This document shows, piece after piece, positions 5,398-6,796 of a stretch of 6,796 nt of DNA. The notes under the pieces were generated by a model that worked only from the letters and a program-made list of their open reading frames with translations, was not told the DNA's origin and did not search any database. This DNA comes from Armatimonadota bacterium (GTDB lineage: Bacteria; Armatimonadota; Armatimonadia; Armatimonadales; Armatimonadaceae): assembly GCA_014381035.1 (NCBI GenBank), contig JACMIS010000273.1, positions 1-6,796 on the forward strand, written 5' to 3'. The number at the start of each line of letters is the position of its first letter. The stretch's first letter is position 1. Position numbers and translations under genes: made by a program.

Positions 5398-6732
5398 GTG
5401 AAAGGAAGTGAAATAGTTTTGACATTTTTACGTGCCGATAATCGCGGCGAGGTGGTTCCCCCTGTTTCCACCCGGCGCACTATCACTCTCCGTGGCGCAA
5501 TCGCCGCCGCCGTATACGCGACTCTCGCGGTTTTCTCCCTCGGTTTACTCGCTCCCTCGGTGGCAAACGCCAAAGCACCCAAGTCCCGTAAAGCGATGGT
5601 GCGTGCGACAACCGTCCGCCTCCGTGCCGCGCCGGGAAAAACAAGCAAAGCCACCGCACTTTTAGGTGCCGGTCGCATCGCCCGTGTCCTGGAAAAGCGT
5701 GACGGTTGGGCGAAACTCAAACTGGCTTCCGGAAAGACGGGATGGGTCCGTGCCGATCTTCTCGCCATCAACAAAAAGAAGACCAAAGACACCGGAGCGT
5801 TCGCCGCCCAACATCCCGTCGCCGCTCCCGCACCCCGCCGTGTACGACGCGCCAAGACCGTTGTCGCCGCGAAATCCACCCCGATCAAAAAATCCACGAA
5901 GAAGGTTGTCGCCGCCCGCAAGCCCGTGATGCGACCGATGGTCGTCGCGAAAGCGAAGCCCACCGTCAAGGCGAAACCGGTAGTTAAGACGGTGCAGGTC
6001 GCCCGTGTCGCGCCGCAACGCATCTATCGCGCCCTGCCGACGCCGCGACCGGTCGCGACTCCGGACGCGCAAGTCGAACCGATTGTCACCGAAGGATACG
6101 AGACGGCAAGCCTTCGTGAGGGCGTCGGGACGCAACTGCTCGCCGATCTGCCCGCGAACGCTCCCCACGTCGCCCTTGCCGAGTTAAAAGAGTCGGTCCC
6201 TCCGACAGCGACGGCGGCAACGGCTGCGGTCGAAATGACGGTCGCTCCGGAAATGATCGCGGTGTCCGCGCCGATCCCGAAAAGCAAGGCGATCAAAGGC
6301 GGCGTCGCTCCCGCCGTGCGCGTTCCGATTGTACGCGCTTCCAAGCGCGGCGACCGGATCGTCAATCGCGCCCTGACCTATCGCGGCGTTCCCTACCGCA
6401 TGGGTGCTCCCGGTGGACGCGGCGCATTCGACTGCTCCAGCTTCACCCGGTACGTTTTGCGCCAGTCGGGCGAGAACCTGCCGCGAACCGCCGCCGAGCA
6501 GTACCGCAAGGGAACCCCGGTGGACAAGGCGGATATGCGCGCCGGCGATCTGGTGTTTTTCAAGAACACGTACAAGCGTGGCGTTTCGCATGTGGGGATC
6601 TTCATGGGCAACGGTAAGTTCATTCACGCTTCCAGCCGGGGCGGGGTGAAGGAAAGTAGCCTCGACGATTCGTACTATGTCAACCACTGGGCGGGGGCAC
6701 GGCGCCCGAACGTGACGCAGGGTTTTGATTAG
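5398..6732 (+). CDS. Exported SH3b - NlpC/P60 cell-wall peptidase
   Basis: This 444-residue protein is a peptidoglycan hydrolase; NlpC/P60 enzymes usually cut the D-Glu to diamino-acid bond in stem peptides. After a 31-residue basic N-terminus comes a hydrophobic stretch (32-53) ending in SVANA, with signal cleavage likely after residue 58. An SH3b-type domain follows (about 66-124; VRLRAAPG, then WAKLKL and TGWVRADLL). A long Ala/Lys/Pro/Val-rich linker covers about 125-315. The NlpC/P60 domain (316-436) has catalytic Cys346 in FDCSSF, His398 in VSHVGIF and His410 in FIHASS, so it should be active. The start is uncertain: GTG 5398 has no ribosome site, whereas TTG 5419, in the same frame, has AAGGAAG about 10-12 bases before it. 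Either keeps the signal peptide. A near-consensus promoter lies upstream. The role in growth, division or turnover cannot be told. Confidence 0.94.
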   Translation: MKGSEIVLTFLRADNRGEVVPPVSTRRTITLRGAIAAAVYATLAVFSLGLLAPSVANAKAPKSRKAMVRATTVRLRAAPGKTSKATALLGAGRIARVLEKRDGWAKLKLASGKTGWVRADLLAINKKKTKDTGAFAAQHPVAAPAPRRVRRAKTVVAAKSTPIKKSTKKVVAARKPVMRPMVVAKAKPTVKAKPVVKTVQVARVAPQRIYRALPTPRPVATPDAQVEPIVTEGYETASLREGVGTQLLADLPANAPHVALAELKESVPPTATAATAAVEMTVAPEMIAVSAPIPKSKAIKGGVAPAVRVPIVRASKRGDRIVNRALTYRGVPYRMGAPGGRGAFDCSSFTRYVLRQSGENLPRTAAEQYRKGTPVDKADMRAGDLVFFKNTYKRGVSHVGIFMGNGKFIHASSRGGVKESSLDDSYYVNHWAGARRPNVTQGFD

Positions 6733-6796
6733 TTTCGATACCGTTCGACAGTTTGTAGCAAAGAGTTTGTGACGAAAAGATTGTAAAAGTAGGACA

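Noticed and set aside
5316..6687. Several long minus-strand open frames opposite the NlpC/P60 gene
   Set aside because: They are by-products of its Ala/Lys/Pro-rich, GC-rich coding sequence; the plus-strand frame has a signal peptide and complete catalytic residues.
6733..6796. Terminator or new gene start after the NlpC/P60 gene
   Set aside because: No stem-loop with T-run and no open frame with a start are visible in the last 64 bases.

Overview
The window looks like an ordinary bacterial chromosome segment with no phage, insertion sequence, CRISPR array, tRNA or rRNA that I can see. Base composition is moderately GC-rich, genes are tightly packed, and most start codons lack a clear Shine-Dalgarno sequence. 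The genes do not fix the phylum. The NuoB and 7Fe-ferredoxin sequences, the SH3b-NlpC/P60 enzyme and the weak ribosome sites would suit a deep-branching group such as Armatimonadota, but that is only a guess.

Left half, minus strand (3137 down to 1): a single transcription unit appears to run nuoA - nuoB - a secreted protein of unknown function - nuoC - an acyltransferase-3 membrane protein that leaves the window at its left edge. A good sigma-70-like promoter with an extended -10 sits at 3207-3236. nuoA, nuoB and nuoC encode the start of the respiratory complex I operon. The order departs from the usual one in two ways: an exported 284-residue protein lies between nuoB and nuoC, and an acyltransferase occupies the place where nuoD would be expected.

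Middle (3258-4304, plus strand): a second acyltransferase-3 membrane protein, divergent from nuoA. It meets the next minus-strand gene tail to tail.

Right of centre, minus strand (5079 down to 4331): a 7Fe-type ferredoxin followed by a hotdog-fold acyl-CoA thioesterase. The 74 to 77 bases between them hold a long imperfect hairpin built from degenerate octamer repeats. It would close over the thioesterase start codon in the transcript, and its mismatches are almost all G-U pairs on that strand.

Right end, plus strand (5398-6732): an exported cell-wall hydrolase with an SH3b domain, a long basic Ala/Lys/Pro/Val linker and a C-terminal NlpC/P60 cysteine peptidase. A near-consensus promoter (TTGACA, 18 bases, TATACT) precedes it, with a CRP/FNR-like palindrome just upstream and a structured leader downstream.

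I see no clearly new biological system. The most unusual items are the octamer hairpin at 4761-4833, the unidentified secreted protein inside the complex I operon, and the replacement of the downstream complex I genes by an acyltransferase.
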